Source of the DNA: Streptomyces alboniger
GTDB lineage: Bacteria; Actinomycetota; Actinomycetes; Streptomycetales; Streptomycetaceae
Assembly (NCBI RefSeq): GCF_008704395.1
Contig: NZ_CP023695.1
Location: forward strand, 2,790,001-2,854,000
Length of the DNA: 64,000 bases
Reading direction: 5' to 3'
The notes under the pieces were generated by a model. That model saw only the letters and a program-made list of their open reading frames with translations. It made no database searches and was not told the DNA's origin. Within the stretch, counting starts at the first letter, position 1. Each line of letters begins with the position of its first letter. Of the stretch, positions 15,028 through 22,235 are shown in pieces. Made by a program: the position numbers and the translations under genes.

Positions 15028-17271
15028 TCAAAACGTCGCCGGGCCTTCTCCGCGGCGCCCCGAGAGCCTGAAATCCAGGGCTGTACAGCGCTTACCCGCG
15101 GAGACCGTGCGTACAGCCTGACCCAGAGCCTTGCGCGAACCGACCAGGACGACCAGCTTCTTGGCGCGTGTCACGGCGGTGTAGAGCAGATTGCGTTGCA
15201 GCATCATCCACGCGCCGGTGGTGACCGGGATCACCACGGCCGGGTATTCACTGCCCTGGGAGCGGTGGATCGTCACCGCGTACGCGTGCGCCAGCTCGTC
15301 CAGTTCGTCGAAGTCGTACGGGACTTCCTCGTCCTCGTCGGTCAGGACGGTGAGCCGCTGCTCGTCGGCGTCGAGGGCGGTGACGACGCCGACCGTGCCG
15401 TTGAAGACGCCGTTCTGCCCCTTCTCGTAGTTGTTGCGGATCTGGGTGACCTTGTCGCCCACGCGGAAGACGCGTCCGCCGAACCGCTTCTCGGGCAGGT
15501 CGGGCCGGGCGGGGGTGATGGCCTGCTGGAGGAGGCCGTTGAGGTTCCCTGCGCCCGCGGGGCCGCGGTGCATGGGGGCGAGGACCTGGACGTCGCGGCG
15601 CGGGTCGAGCCCGAACTTGCGGGGGATGCGGTGGGCGGCGACGTCCACCGTGACGCGGCCGGCGTCCTCGGTCTCCTCCTCGACGAAGAGGAAGAAGTCC
15701 TTCATGCCCTGGGTGAGGGGCGGGACGCCGGAGTTGATGCGGTGGGCGTTGGTGACGACGCCCGACTCCTGGGCCTGCCGGAAGATGCGGGTGAGGCGGA
15801 CGGCCGGGATGGGGCTGTCCTCGCTGAGCATGTCCCGCAGCACCTCACCCGCGCCGACGCTGGGCAGCTGGTCGACATCGCCCACGAAGAGCAGGTGGGC
15901 GCCGGGCGGGACGGCCTTGACCAGCTTGTTGGCGAGGAGCAGGTCGAGCATCGAGGCCTCGTCGACCACGACCAGGTCGGCGTCGAGCGGCCGCTCCCTG
16001 TCGTACGCGGCGTCGCCTCCCGGTTTCAGTTCGAGCAGGCGGTGGACGGTGGAGGCATCGGCGCCGGTCAGTTCGGCGAGGCGCTTGGCGGCGCGGCCGG
16101 TGGGGGCGGCGAGGACGACCTTGGCCTTCTTGGCGCGGGCCAGCTCGACGATGGAGCGGACCGTGAAGGACTTGCCGCAGCCGGGGCCGCCGGTCAGGAC
16201 GGCGACCTTGCGGGTCAGCGCGAGCCGCACGGCCGCTTCCTGCTCGGGCGCGAGCTTGGCGCCCGTGCGGTCCGCGAGCCAGGCGAGCGCCTTGTCCCAG
16301 GCGACGTCCCGGAAGGCGGGCATGCGGTCGTCGGGGGCCTTCAGGAGGCGCGACAGCTGCGCGGCCAGGGAGAGTTCGGCGCGGTGGAAGGGGACCAGAT
16401 AGACGGCGGTGATGTCCTCGCCGCCCTCCGGGCTCGGCACGGCTTCGCGGACGACCCCCTCCTCTTCTCCCGCCAGCTCGGCGAGGCAGTCGATGACGAG
16501 GCCCGTGTCGACCTGGAGCAGCTTCACCGCGTCGGCGATGAGGCGCTCCTCGGGGAGGTAGCAGTTGCCCTGGTCGGTGGATTGCGAAAGGGCGTACTGG
16601 AGACCGGCCTTGACGCGCTCGGGGCTGTCGTGCGGGATGCCGACGGACTGGGCGATGCGGTCGGCGGTGAGGAAGCCGATGCCCCAGACGTCGGCGGCCA
16701 GGCGGTACGGCTCGTTCCTCACGACGGAGATGGAGGCGTCGGCGTACTTCTTGTAGATGCGCACGGCGATGGAGGTGGAGACGCCGACTCCCTGGAGGAA
16801 GACCATGACTTCCTTGATGGCCTTCTGCTCCTCCCAGGCGGCGGCGATCATCTTGGTCCGCTTGGGGCCGAGGCCGGGGACCTCCACCAGGCGCTTCGGC
16901 TCGGTCTCGATGACGTCGAGGGTGTCGACGCCGAAGTGGGTGGTGATGCGGTCGGCCATCACGGGGCCGATGCCCTTGATGAGGCCGGAGCCGAGATAGC
17001 GGCGGATGCCCTGGATGGTGGCGGGCAGCACCGTCGTGTAGTTCTCCACGGTGAACTGCTTGCCGTACTGCGGGTGGGAGCCCCAGCGGCCCTGCATGCG
17101 CAGGCTCTCGCCGACCTGGGCGCCGAGCAGGGAGCCGACGACCGTGAGCAGGTCGCCGGCGCCGCGGCCGGTGTCGACGCGCGCGACCGTGTAACCGGTC
17201 TCCTCATTGGCGTACGTGATGCGCTCGAGGACCCCCTCGACCACCGCCGCCGCCACAGCTGGACTCGACAT
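15028..17271 (-). CDS. RecD2-type ATP-dependent DNA helicase
   Basis: This 747-residue SF1B helicase moves 5' to 3' on DNA and probably acts in repair without RecBC. The N-terminal part has an OB-like fold, then helix-hairpin-helix motifs (LIKGIGPVMADRI, VEVPGLGPKRTK, WGIGFLTADRI, to about residue 207). The helicase core has Walker A GGPGCGKS (361-368), motif Ia APTGRAAKRL, Walker B VVDEAS (436-440), the QLPSVGAG motif, APMHRGPAG, and the C-terminal AVTIHRSQGSEYP motif. The long HhH extension marks RecD2 rather than RecBCD RecD. The ATG at 17271 is preceded by TAGCGT plus six bases, so the mRNA is probably leaderless. The stop codon lies inside a TTTGATCGATCAAA palindrome. Confidence 0.9.
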   Translation of the reverse strand: MSSPAVAAAVVEGVLERITYANEETGYTVARVDTGRGAGDLLTVVGSLLGAQVGESLRMQGRWGSHPQYGKQFTVENYTTVLPATIQGIRRYLGSGLIKGIGPVMADRITTHFGVDTLDVIETEPKRLVEVPGLGPKRTKMIAAAWEEQKAIKEVMVFLQGVGVSTSIAVRIYKKYADASISVVRNEPYRLAADVWGIGFLTADRIAQSVGIPHDSPERVKAGLQYALSQSTDQGNCYLPEERLIADAVKLLQVDTGLVIDCLAELAGEEEGVVREAVPSPEGGEDITAVYLVPFHRAELSLAAQLSRLLKAPDDRMPAFRDVAWDKALAWLADRTGAKLAPEQEAAVRLALTRKVAVLTGGPGCGKSFTVRSIVELARAKKAKVVLAAPTGRAAKRLAELTGADASTVHRLLELKPGGDAAYDRERPLDADLVVVDEASMLDLLLANKLVKAVPPGAHLLFVGDVDQLPSVGAGEVLRDMLSEDSPIPAVRLTRIFRQAQESGVVTNAHRINSGVPPLTQGMKDFFLFVEEETEDAGRVTVDVAAHRIPRKFGLDPRRDVQVLAPMHRGPAGAGNLNGLLQQAITPARPDLPEKRFGGRVFRVGDKVTQIRNNYEKGQNGVFNGTVGVVTALDADEQRLTVLTDEDEEVPYDFDELDELAHAYAVTIHRSQGSEYPAVVIPVTTGAWMMLQRNLLYTAVTRAKKLVVLVGSRKALGQAVRTVSAGKRCTALDFRLSGRRGEGPATF

Positions 17272-17622
17272 GATCCGACGCTACCGCCCGGCACCGACAA
17301 CCTGGACGGCCTGTGGACAACTTCCGGCTACGGCGAAGGGACCTGGTCTGTCGACCAGGTCCCTTCGATCCCTCCCCTATGCCAGAAACCCCGCGATTCC
17401 CCCCGGAATCCCCCCAGATCCCCTCGGGAACCAGTTCCCCCCTCACGGGAAGTCCCTGACGCCAAGTACGACACGCCTGGTGCACAAAGGGTTGCACGGC
17501 GTTGCCCACTAATTTTTCGCGGACTTCTTCCGGGTGCCGACGCCACCGGGCGGACGTACCGTTTGACCCATGAGTGCTGTTCTCCGGTCGGGCTCTCCCC
17601 GGCCCTTCGAGCGGGAAGGGGA
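17272..17622. other. Intergenic region with a strong hairpin
   Basis: It holds the recD2-like gene's promoter side (TAGCGT at 17278-17283 on the minus strand), the perfect hairpin at 17335-17366, and a short AT-richer stretch (CTAATTTTTCGCGG near 17510). A possible 18-codon leader frame begins at 17570. Nothing else is recognised. Confidence 0.5.
17335..17366. other. Perfect 14-bp stem-loop
   Basis: GAAGGGACCTGGTC, loop TGTC, GACCAGGTCCCTTC. The stem is exact, the loop is an ideal four bases, and there is no T-run on either side. It lies 64 bases upstream of the recD2-like start and 250 bases before the small gene. It could be a transcript barrier or an operator. Confidence 0.6.
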
Positions 17623-17626
17623 ATGA
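17570..17626 (+). CDS. Possible 18-residue leader peptide
   Basis: The frame MSAVLRSGSPRPFEREGE starts at ATG 17570 and its TGA overlaps the ATG of the next gene (ATGA). No ribosome site precedes it. The overlap is what suggests it is real; chance is quite possible at this length. Confidence 0.25.
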   Translation: MSAVLRSGSPRPFEREGE

Positions 17627-17781
17627 TGTTCGGCGTCGCGAAGCTGGCCGGGCCGGTGGCCAAGGCGATCTCCAAGAAGACCGGCATCCCCGTGACGACC
17701 GTCACCCGCGTGATCGAGGTGGGTCTGCCCGTCGTGGTGGCGATGGTCTCCAAACGGGCGCGCCGCGGGAATACGAAGTAG
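17623..17781 (+). CDS. Small conserved-looking protein, unknown function
   Basis: This 52-residue basic protein (MMFGVAKLAGPVAKAISKKTG, then IPVTTVTRVIEVGLPVVVAMVSKRARRGNTK) has no domain I recognise. The N-terminal half is amphipathic (AKLAGPVAKAISKK), the C-terminal half is a short hydrophobic helix, and the tail is strongly basic, which fits a peripheral or single-span membrane peptide. The ATG at 17623 (or the adjacent one at 17626) follows GGGAAGGGGA, a good ribosome site. Codon use fits the genome. It stands alone between the recD2-like gene and the convergent sugar operon. Confidence 0.6.
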   Translation: MMFGVAKLAGPVAKAISKKTGIPVTTVTRVIEVGLPVVVAMVSKRARRGNTK

Positions 17782-17829
17782 GCCCGGTCAGGCCGAACAG
17801 GCGCGGCTCGGGCGCGGTGCGGGCGGGCG

Positions 17830-18705
17830 TCACGCGTGCGTGCGGAAGCGTCGGGCCGTCTCCCTCAGCACCTGCGCTCCCTCCCTCGCCCACAGCGCCT
17901 CGTTGAAGATCTCGACCTCGATCGGGCCGTCGTACCCTGCCGCCTCGACCATCGCGCGCAGCGCCTTGAAGTCGATGCTCCCGTCGCCCAGTTGTCCGCG
18001 TCCGAGCAGTACGCCCGCGGGCAGCGGCGTGATCCAGTCGGCCAGCTGGAAGGCGTGCAGCCGGCCGCCCCGTCCCGCCCGCGCGATCTGCGCGGGTGCC
18101 TGGTCGTCCCACCAGACGTGGTACGTGTCCACGACGACGCCCACTTGGTGGGCGGGGAAGCGTTCCGCGAGGTCGAGCGCCTGGCCCAGGGTGGAGACCA
18201 CGCAGCGGTCCGCGGCGAACATCGGGTGCAGCGGCTCGACCGCCAGGCGTACGCCCCGCTCCTCGGCGTAGGGCCCGAGGAGCGCGAGGGCGTCCGCGAC
18301 GCGTTCCCGGGCCCCGGCGAGGTCGCGGCTGCCGGGCGGCAGGCCGCCGGAGACCAGCACCAGCGTGTCGGTGCCGAGCGCCGCTGCCTCGTCGATGGCC
18401 GCGCGGTTGTCGTCCAGGGCACGCGCGCGTGGCGCCTCTTCGATACCGGTGAGGAAGCCGCCCCGGCACAGGCTGGTGACCGCGAGGCCGGTCTCGCGCA
18501 TGAGGCGGGCGGTGCGCTCGACCCCGTACTCCTGGACGGGCGCGCGCCACAGGCCGACCGCTGTGACGCCTTCCTTCACGCACCCTTCGGCGAGTTCGGG
18601 GAGCGAGAGCTGCTTGACGGTCTCCTGGTTGATGCTCAGACGCGACAGCGACAGCGACAGCGGCGGTGTCGATGACGACGGCGGTGACGGCGGCGGGGTG
18701 TTCAT
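17830..18705 (-). CDS. Sugar phosphate isomerase/epimerase (AP endonuclease 2 fold)
   Basis: This 291-residue TIM barrel is of the xylose-isomerase-like type. Metal-site segments are RLAVEPLHPMFAADRCVVS (Glu and His), VGVVVDTYHVWWDDQ, GRLHAFQLADW and the terminal glutamate in IEVEIFNEALW. The protein begins with a Ser/Pro-rich stretch before LSRLSINQETVKQ; GGAG lies upstream of the ATG at 18705. The start overlaps the DUF993 stop as ATGA, so it is the last gene of the Gfo/Idh-DUF993-isomerase operon. Its job is probably to isomerise the keto-sugar made by the oxidoreductase; the substrate is unknown. Confidence 0.82.
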   Translation of the reverse strand: MNTPPPSPPSSSTPPLSLSLSRLSINQETVKQLSLPELAEGCVKEGVTAVGLWRAPVQEYGVERTARLMRETGLAVTSLCRGGFLTGIEEAPRARALDDNRAAIDEAAALGTDTLVLVSGGLPPGSRDLAGARERVADALALLGPYAEERGVRLAVEPLHPMFAADRCVVSTLGQALDLAERFPAHQVGVVVDTYHVWWDDQAPAQIARAGRGGRLHAFQLADWITPLPAGVLLGRGQLGDGSIDFKALRAMVEAAGYDGPIEVEIFNEALWAREGAQVLRETARRFRTHA

Positions 18706-19880
18706 TGCGGGACTCCATGGACGGTCAGCAGCGCGCGCATCCGGGCCGCCGCCAGGGGCGGGTCGGGGAACAGGCCTAGCCCGTCGGCCAGTTCGTAGGC
18801 GCGGGCCAGGTGCGGGAGCGAGCGGGCCGACTGGAGACCGCCCACCATCGTGAAGTGTGTCTGGTGTCCTGCCAGCCAGGCGAGGAGGACCACGCCGGTC
18901 TTGTAGTAGCGCGTAGGGCTTTGGAAGAGGTGGCGGGACAGCTCGACGGTCGGGTCGAGGAGGGCCCGGAAGGCCTTCACGTCGCCGGTGTCCAGGACGC
19001 GCACCGCCTCGGCGGCGAGCGGTCCGAGCGGGTCGAAGACGCCGAGCAGGGCGTGGCTGAAGCCGTGGTCGTCGCCGGCGATCAGCTCGGGGTAGTGGAA
19101 GTCGTCGCCGGTGTAGCAGCGCACGCCGTGCGGGAGTCGGCGGCGCAGGGCGATCTCGCGGTCGGCGTCCAGGAGCGAGACCTTGATGCCGTCGACCTTG
19201 TCGGGGTGGGCGGCGATGACCTCCAGGAGGGTGTCGGTCGCCGCGTCCAGGTCGGCCGAGCCCCAGTAGCCCTCCAGGGCCGGGTCGAACATGGGGCCGA
19301 GCCAGTGCAGGATCACCGGCTCGCTCGCCTGGCGCAGGAGGTGGCCGTACGTCTCCAGGTAGTCGTCCGGCGAGGTGGCGGTGGCGGCGAGGGCCCGCGA
19401 CGCCATGAGGATCGCCTGGGCGCCGGCCGCTTCGACGAGGGCGAGCTGTTCCTCGTAGGCCGCCCTGACCTGCGGAAGGCCTGCGGGCAGGGTCAGTTGG
19501 TCGGTGCCCGCGCCGCACGCGATCCGGCCGCCTGCCGCCTTCGCCTCGGCGGCCGAGCGGCGGATGAGTTCGGCGGCGCCCGCCCAGTCCAGGCCCGTGC
19601 CGCGCTGGGCGGTGTCCATGGCCTCGGCGACGCCCAGGCCGTGCGACCACAGGTGGCGGCGGAAGGCGAGCGTGGCGTCCCAGTCGATGGTGGCGGGGCC
19701 GTCCGGGGAGACGTCCGCACGGGGGTCGGCGACGACGTGGGCGGCGGAGAGGACGGCGCGGGAGGCGGGCGGGGGGCCGCCTGTTCTCGTGCTCGGGGGC
19801 TCGCTTCGCGGGGTGTACGCGCGCGTGCCGCCTCCTTCGGCGGGGAGCAGGAGGGCGCCCGCGGCCCGGGGTGTGCTCAC
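18702..19880 (-). CDS. DUF993 protein, dihydrodipicolinate-synthase-like aldolase
   Basis: The protein has 392 residues from GTG 19880, which overlaps the upstream stop as GTGA. The first 40 residues are low-complexity; the barrel starts near IDWDATLAFRRHLWSHG. DHDPS-family marks are CGAGTDQL (122-129), the strand HWLGPMFDPALEGYWG, GIKVS with a probable Schiff-base Lys233, and TGDDFHYPELIAGDDHG (258-273). The family has no settled function that I know. The fold predicts class I aldol chemistry on a keto acid or keto-sugar. Between an NAD-dependent sugar oxidoreductase and an isomerase, retro-aldol cleavage of an oxidised sugar is the most economical guess (inference). Confidence 0.8.
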   Translation of the reverse strand: MSTPRAAGALLLPAEGGGTRAYTPRSEPPSTRTGGPPPASRAVLSAAHVVADPRADVSPDGPATIDWDATLAFRRHLWSHGLGVAEAMDTAQRGTGLDWAGAAELIRRSAAEAKAAGGRIACGAGTDQLTLPAGLPQVRAAYEEQLALVEAAGAQAILMASRALAATATSPDDYLETYGHLLRQASEPVILHWLGPMFDPALEGYWGSADLDAATDTLLEVIAAHPDKVDGIKVSLLDADREIALRRRLPHGVRCYTGDDFHYPELIAGDDHGFSHALLGVFDPLGPLAAEAVRVLDTGDVKAFRALLDPTVELSRHLFQSPTRYYKTGVVLLAWLAGHQTHFTMVGGLQSARSLPHLARAYELADGLGLFPDPPLAAARMRALLTVHGVPQ

Positions 19881-21028
19881 AGCGCGATCTCCGGTACGTC
19901 GATGCGGCGGCCCTCGGCGGAGGACCTCAGACCCAGTTCGGCGAGTTGCACGCCGCGGGCGCCCGCGAGGAGGTCCCAGCGGTAGGGCGCGTCGGCGTAC
20001 ACGTGTTTGAGGAAGAGTTCCCACTGCGCCTTGAAGCCGTTGTCGAACTCGGTGTTGTCGGGCACCTCCTGCCACTGGTCGCGGAAGGAGTGGGTGGCCG
20101 GCAGGTCGGGGTTCCACACCGGTTTGGGCGTCGTGCCGCGGTGCTGTACGCGGCAGTCGCGCAGGCCCGCGACCGCCGAGCCCTCCGTGCCGTCGACCTG
20201 GAACTCCACGAGTTCGTCGCGGTGGACGCGCACCGCCCAGGAGCAGTTGATCTGCGCGATCACGCCGCCGTCCAGCTCGAAGACTCCGTAGGCGGCGTCG
20301 TCGGCGGTCGCGTCGTAGGGCTTGCCGTCCTCGTCCGTGCGCCGCGGGAGGTGCGTGGTGGCGAGGGCCTGGACGGTGCGTACGCGGCCGAACAGTTCGT
20401 GGAGGACGTACTCCCAGTGCGGGAACATGTCGACGACGATGCCGCCGCCGTCCTCGGCGCGGTAGTTCCAGGAGGGGCGCTGGGCCGGCTGCCAGTCGCC
20501 CTCGAAGACCCAGTAGCCGAACTCGCCGCGGACCGACAGGACGCGCCCGAAGAAGCCGCCGTCGATGAGCCGTTTCAGCTTGAGCAGGCCCGGCAGGAAG
20601 AGCTTGTCCTGGACGACGCCGTGCCTGACGCCCGCGTCCCTGGCCAGACGGGCGAGGCCGAGGGCGGCGTCCAGGCCGGTGGCGGTCGGCTTCTCGGTGT
20701 AGATGTGCTTGCCCGCCGCGATGGCCTTCTTGAGGGCGGCCTCGCGGGCGGAGGTGGCCTGCGCGTCGAAGTAGATGTCGACGGCCGGGTCGGCGAGGAC
20801 CGCGTCGAGGTCGGTGGAGAAGTGTTCGAGACCGTGCTGCTCCGCGAGCGCGCGCAGCGCGGGCTCCCTGCGGCCCACCAGGACGGGCTCGGGCCACAGC
20901 ACGGTGCCGTCGCCGAGGGCGAGGCCGCCCTGCGCGCGGAGGGCGAGGATCGAGCGGACGAGGTGCTGGCGGTGGCCCATGCGTCCGGTGACGCCGTTCA
21001 TGGCGATGCGCACCGTCTTGCGTGTCAC
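19877..21028 (-). CDS. Gfo/Idh/MocA-family oxidoreductase
   Basis: This 383-residue NAD(P)-dependent sugar or polyol dehydrogenase has a Rossmann domain beginning VRIAMNGVTGRMGHRQHLVRS (here GXXGXMG rather than the plain GXGXXG) and the family's EKP signature (112-114, TEKPTA). The alpha/beta C-terminal domain has EDGGGIVVDMFPHWEYVL, with the conserved aspartate and histidine. I chose GTG 21028 because GGAGGGA precedes it; the longer ATG frame to 21091 runs back through the operator repeats. It heads the operon with DUF993 and the isomerase, and is divergent from the LacI gene. Substrate unknown. Confidence 0.85.
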   Translation of the reverse strand: MTRKTVRIAMNGVTGRMGHRQHLVRSILALRAQGGLALGDGTVLWPEPVLVGRREPALRALAEQHGLEHFSTDLDAVLADPAVDIYFDAQATSAREAALKKAIAAGKHIYTEKPTATGLDAALGLARLARDAGVRHGVVQDKLFLPGLLKLKRLIDGGFFGRVLSVRGEFGYWVFEGDWQPAQRPSWNYRAEDGGGIVVDMFPHWEYVLHELFGRVRTVQALATTHLPRRTDEDGKPYDATADDAAYGVFELDGGVIAQINCSWAVRVHRDELVEFQVDGTEGSAVAGLRDCRVQHRGTTPKPVWNPDLPATHSFRDQWQEVPDNTEFDNGFKAQWELFLKHVYADAPYRWDLLAGARGVQLAELGLRSSAEGRRIDVPEIAL

Positions 21029-21044
21029 GAAGGTCCCTCCGTAA

Positions 21045-21107
21045 TGCGTAGCAAGCGTCTCGAAGTACGTAGGAAGCGTCTCGAAGTGCATAGCAAGCGC
21101 TTTCCGT
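21045..21107. repeat. Three tandem 21-bp operator-like repeats
   Basis: The copies begin at 21045, 21066 and 21087. The first two share GTAG(C/G)AAGCGTCTCGAAG. The third is GCATAGCAAGCGCTTTCCG, with the AAGCGCTT centre typical of LacI-family operators. The 21-base period is two helical turns, so repressors would line up on one face. The repeats lie between the sugar operon and the LacI gene. Confidence 0.75.
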
Positions 21108-21181
21108 CCGCAGAGAAGCTAGCCTGCCGCACAGGTTCGGACAAGGGCTCCGGATCAGGGCGTGACCGGGAGGACGACGAG

Positions 21182-22225
21182 ATGACCGTGACCCTGGCGG
21201 ACGTGGCGGCACGCGCGCAGGTCTCCCCCGCGACCGTCTCCCGCGTGCTGAACGGCAACTACCCGGTGGCGGCCGCCACCCGCGAGCGCGTTCTGCGGGC
21301 CGTGGACGACCTCGACTACGTCCTGAACGGTCCCGCGAGCGCGCTCGCCGCGGCCACCTCCGACCTGGTCGGCATCCTCGTCAACGACATCGCCGACCCC
21401 TTTTTCGGGATCATCGCGAGCGCCGTGCAGTCCGAGATCGGCGGGCCCGGGGGGCGCGCGGGCGGGGAGCGGATGGCCGTGGTCTGCAACACCGGCGGCT
21501 CCCCGGAGCGCGAGCTGACCTACCTCACGCTCCTTCAGCGCCAACGCGCCGCCGCGGTGGTCCTCACCGGCGGTGCGAGCGAGGACGCCGGGCACGCCGA
21601 GGCGATGACCCGGAAGCTGCGGCGGCTCACGGAGGCGGGCACGCGCGTGGTGCTCTGCGGGCGGCCGCCGTCGCCGGACACCGGCGCGGTGGCGCTCGCC
21701 TTCGACAACCGCGGCGGCGGGCGGCGGCTCACCGAGCATCTGCTGGGCCTCGGCCACCGGCGCATCGGTTACATCGCGGGCCCGCGGGAGCGGACGACCA
21801 CGCGGCACCGCCTGGAGGGCCACCGTGCGGCGCTGGCCGCCCACGGCGTCGAGGACGACCCGGCGCTCACCGTGCACAGCCCGTACGACCGGCGTTCCGG
21901 GTACGACACCACGGGCGAACTCCTGCGCCGTGCCCCGGACTTGACGGCCATCGCGGCCTCCAACGACACGGTCGCGCTCGGCGCCTGTGCGGCGCTGCGG
22001 GACAAGGGCCTGCGGATCCCGGCGGACGTGTCGGTGGCGGGCTTCGACGATCTGCCGTTCAGCATCGACGCGGCCCCGGCGCTCACGACGGTGCGGCTTC
22101 CGCTGCACGAGGCGGGGGCGCGGGCGGGCCGCATCGCGATGGGCAAGGAGGAGCCGCCGCCGGGGGGTGTGGCGACGGTGCACGGGGAGTTGATGGTGCG
22201 GGGGTCCACGGGCGGCCCGCGGTGA
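21182..22225 (+). CDS. LacI-family transcriptional repressor
   Basis: This 347-residue regulator has an N-terminal LacI helix-turn-helix (MTVTLADVAARAQVSPATVS, then RVLNGNYPV). The periplasmic-binding-like core has GILVNDIADPFFGII, FDNRGGGRRLTEHLLGLGHRRIGYIAGP, AIAASNDTVALGA and VSVAGFDDLPFSID. GGGAGGAC precedes the ATG at 21182. It is divergent from the Gfo/Idh-DUF993-isomerase operon, with AAGCGCTT-type repeats between them, so it almost certainly controls that operon and probably itself. The inducer would be the pathway's sugar. Confidence 0.92.
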   Translation: MTVTLADVAARAQVSPATVSRVLNGNYPVAAATRERVLRAVDDLDYVLNGPASALAAATSDLVGILVNDIADPFFGIIASAVQSEIGGPGGRAGGERMAVVCNTGGSPERELTYLTLLQRQRAAAVVLTGGASEDAGHAEAMTRKLRRLTEAGTRVVLCGRPPSPDTGAVALAFDNRGGGRRLTEHLLGLGHRRIGYIAGPRERTTTRHRLEGHRAALAAHGVEDDPALTVHSPYDRRSGYDTTGELLRRAPDLTAIAASNDTVALGACAALRDKGLRIPADVSVAGFDDLPFSIDAAPALTTVRLPLHEAGARAGRIAMGKEEPPPGGVATVHGELMVRGSTGGPR

Positions 22226-22235
22226 GCCGTACGGC

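Noticed and set aside
15015..15035. Terminator for the recD2-like gene at TTTGATCGATCAAA
   Set aside because: The palindrome contains the stop codon itself, is AT-rich and short, and has no following T-run.
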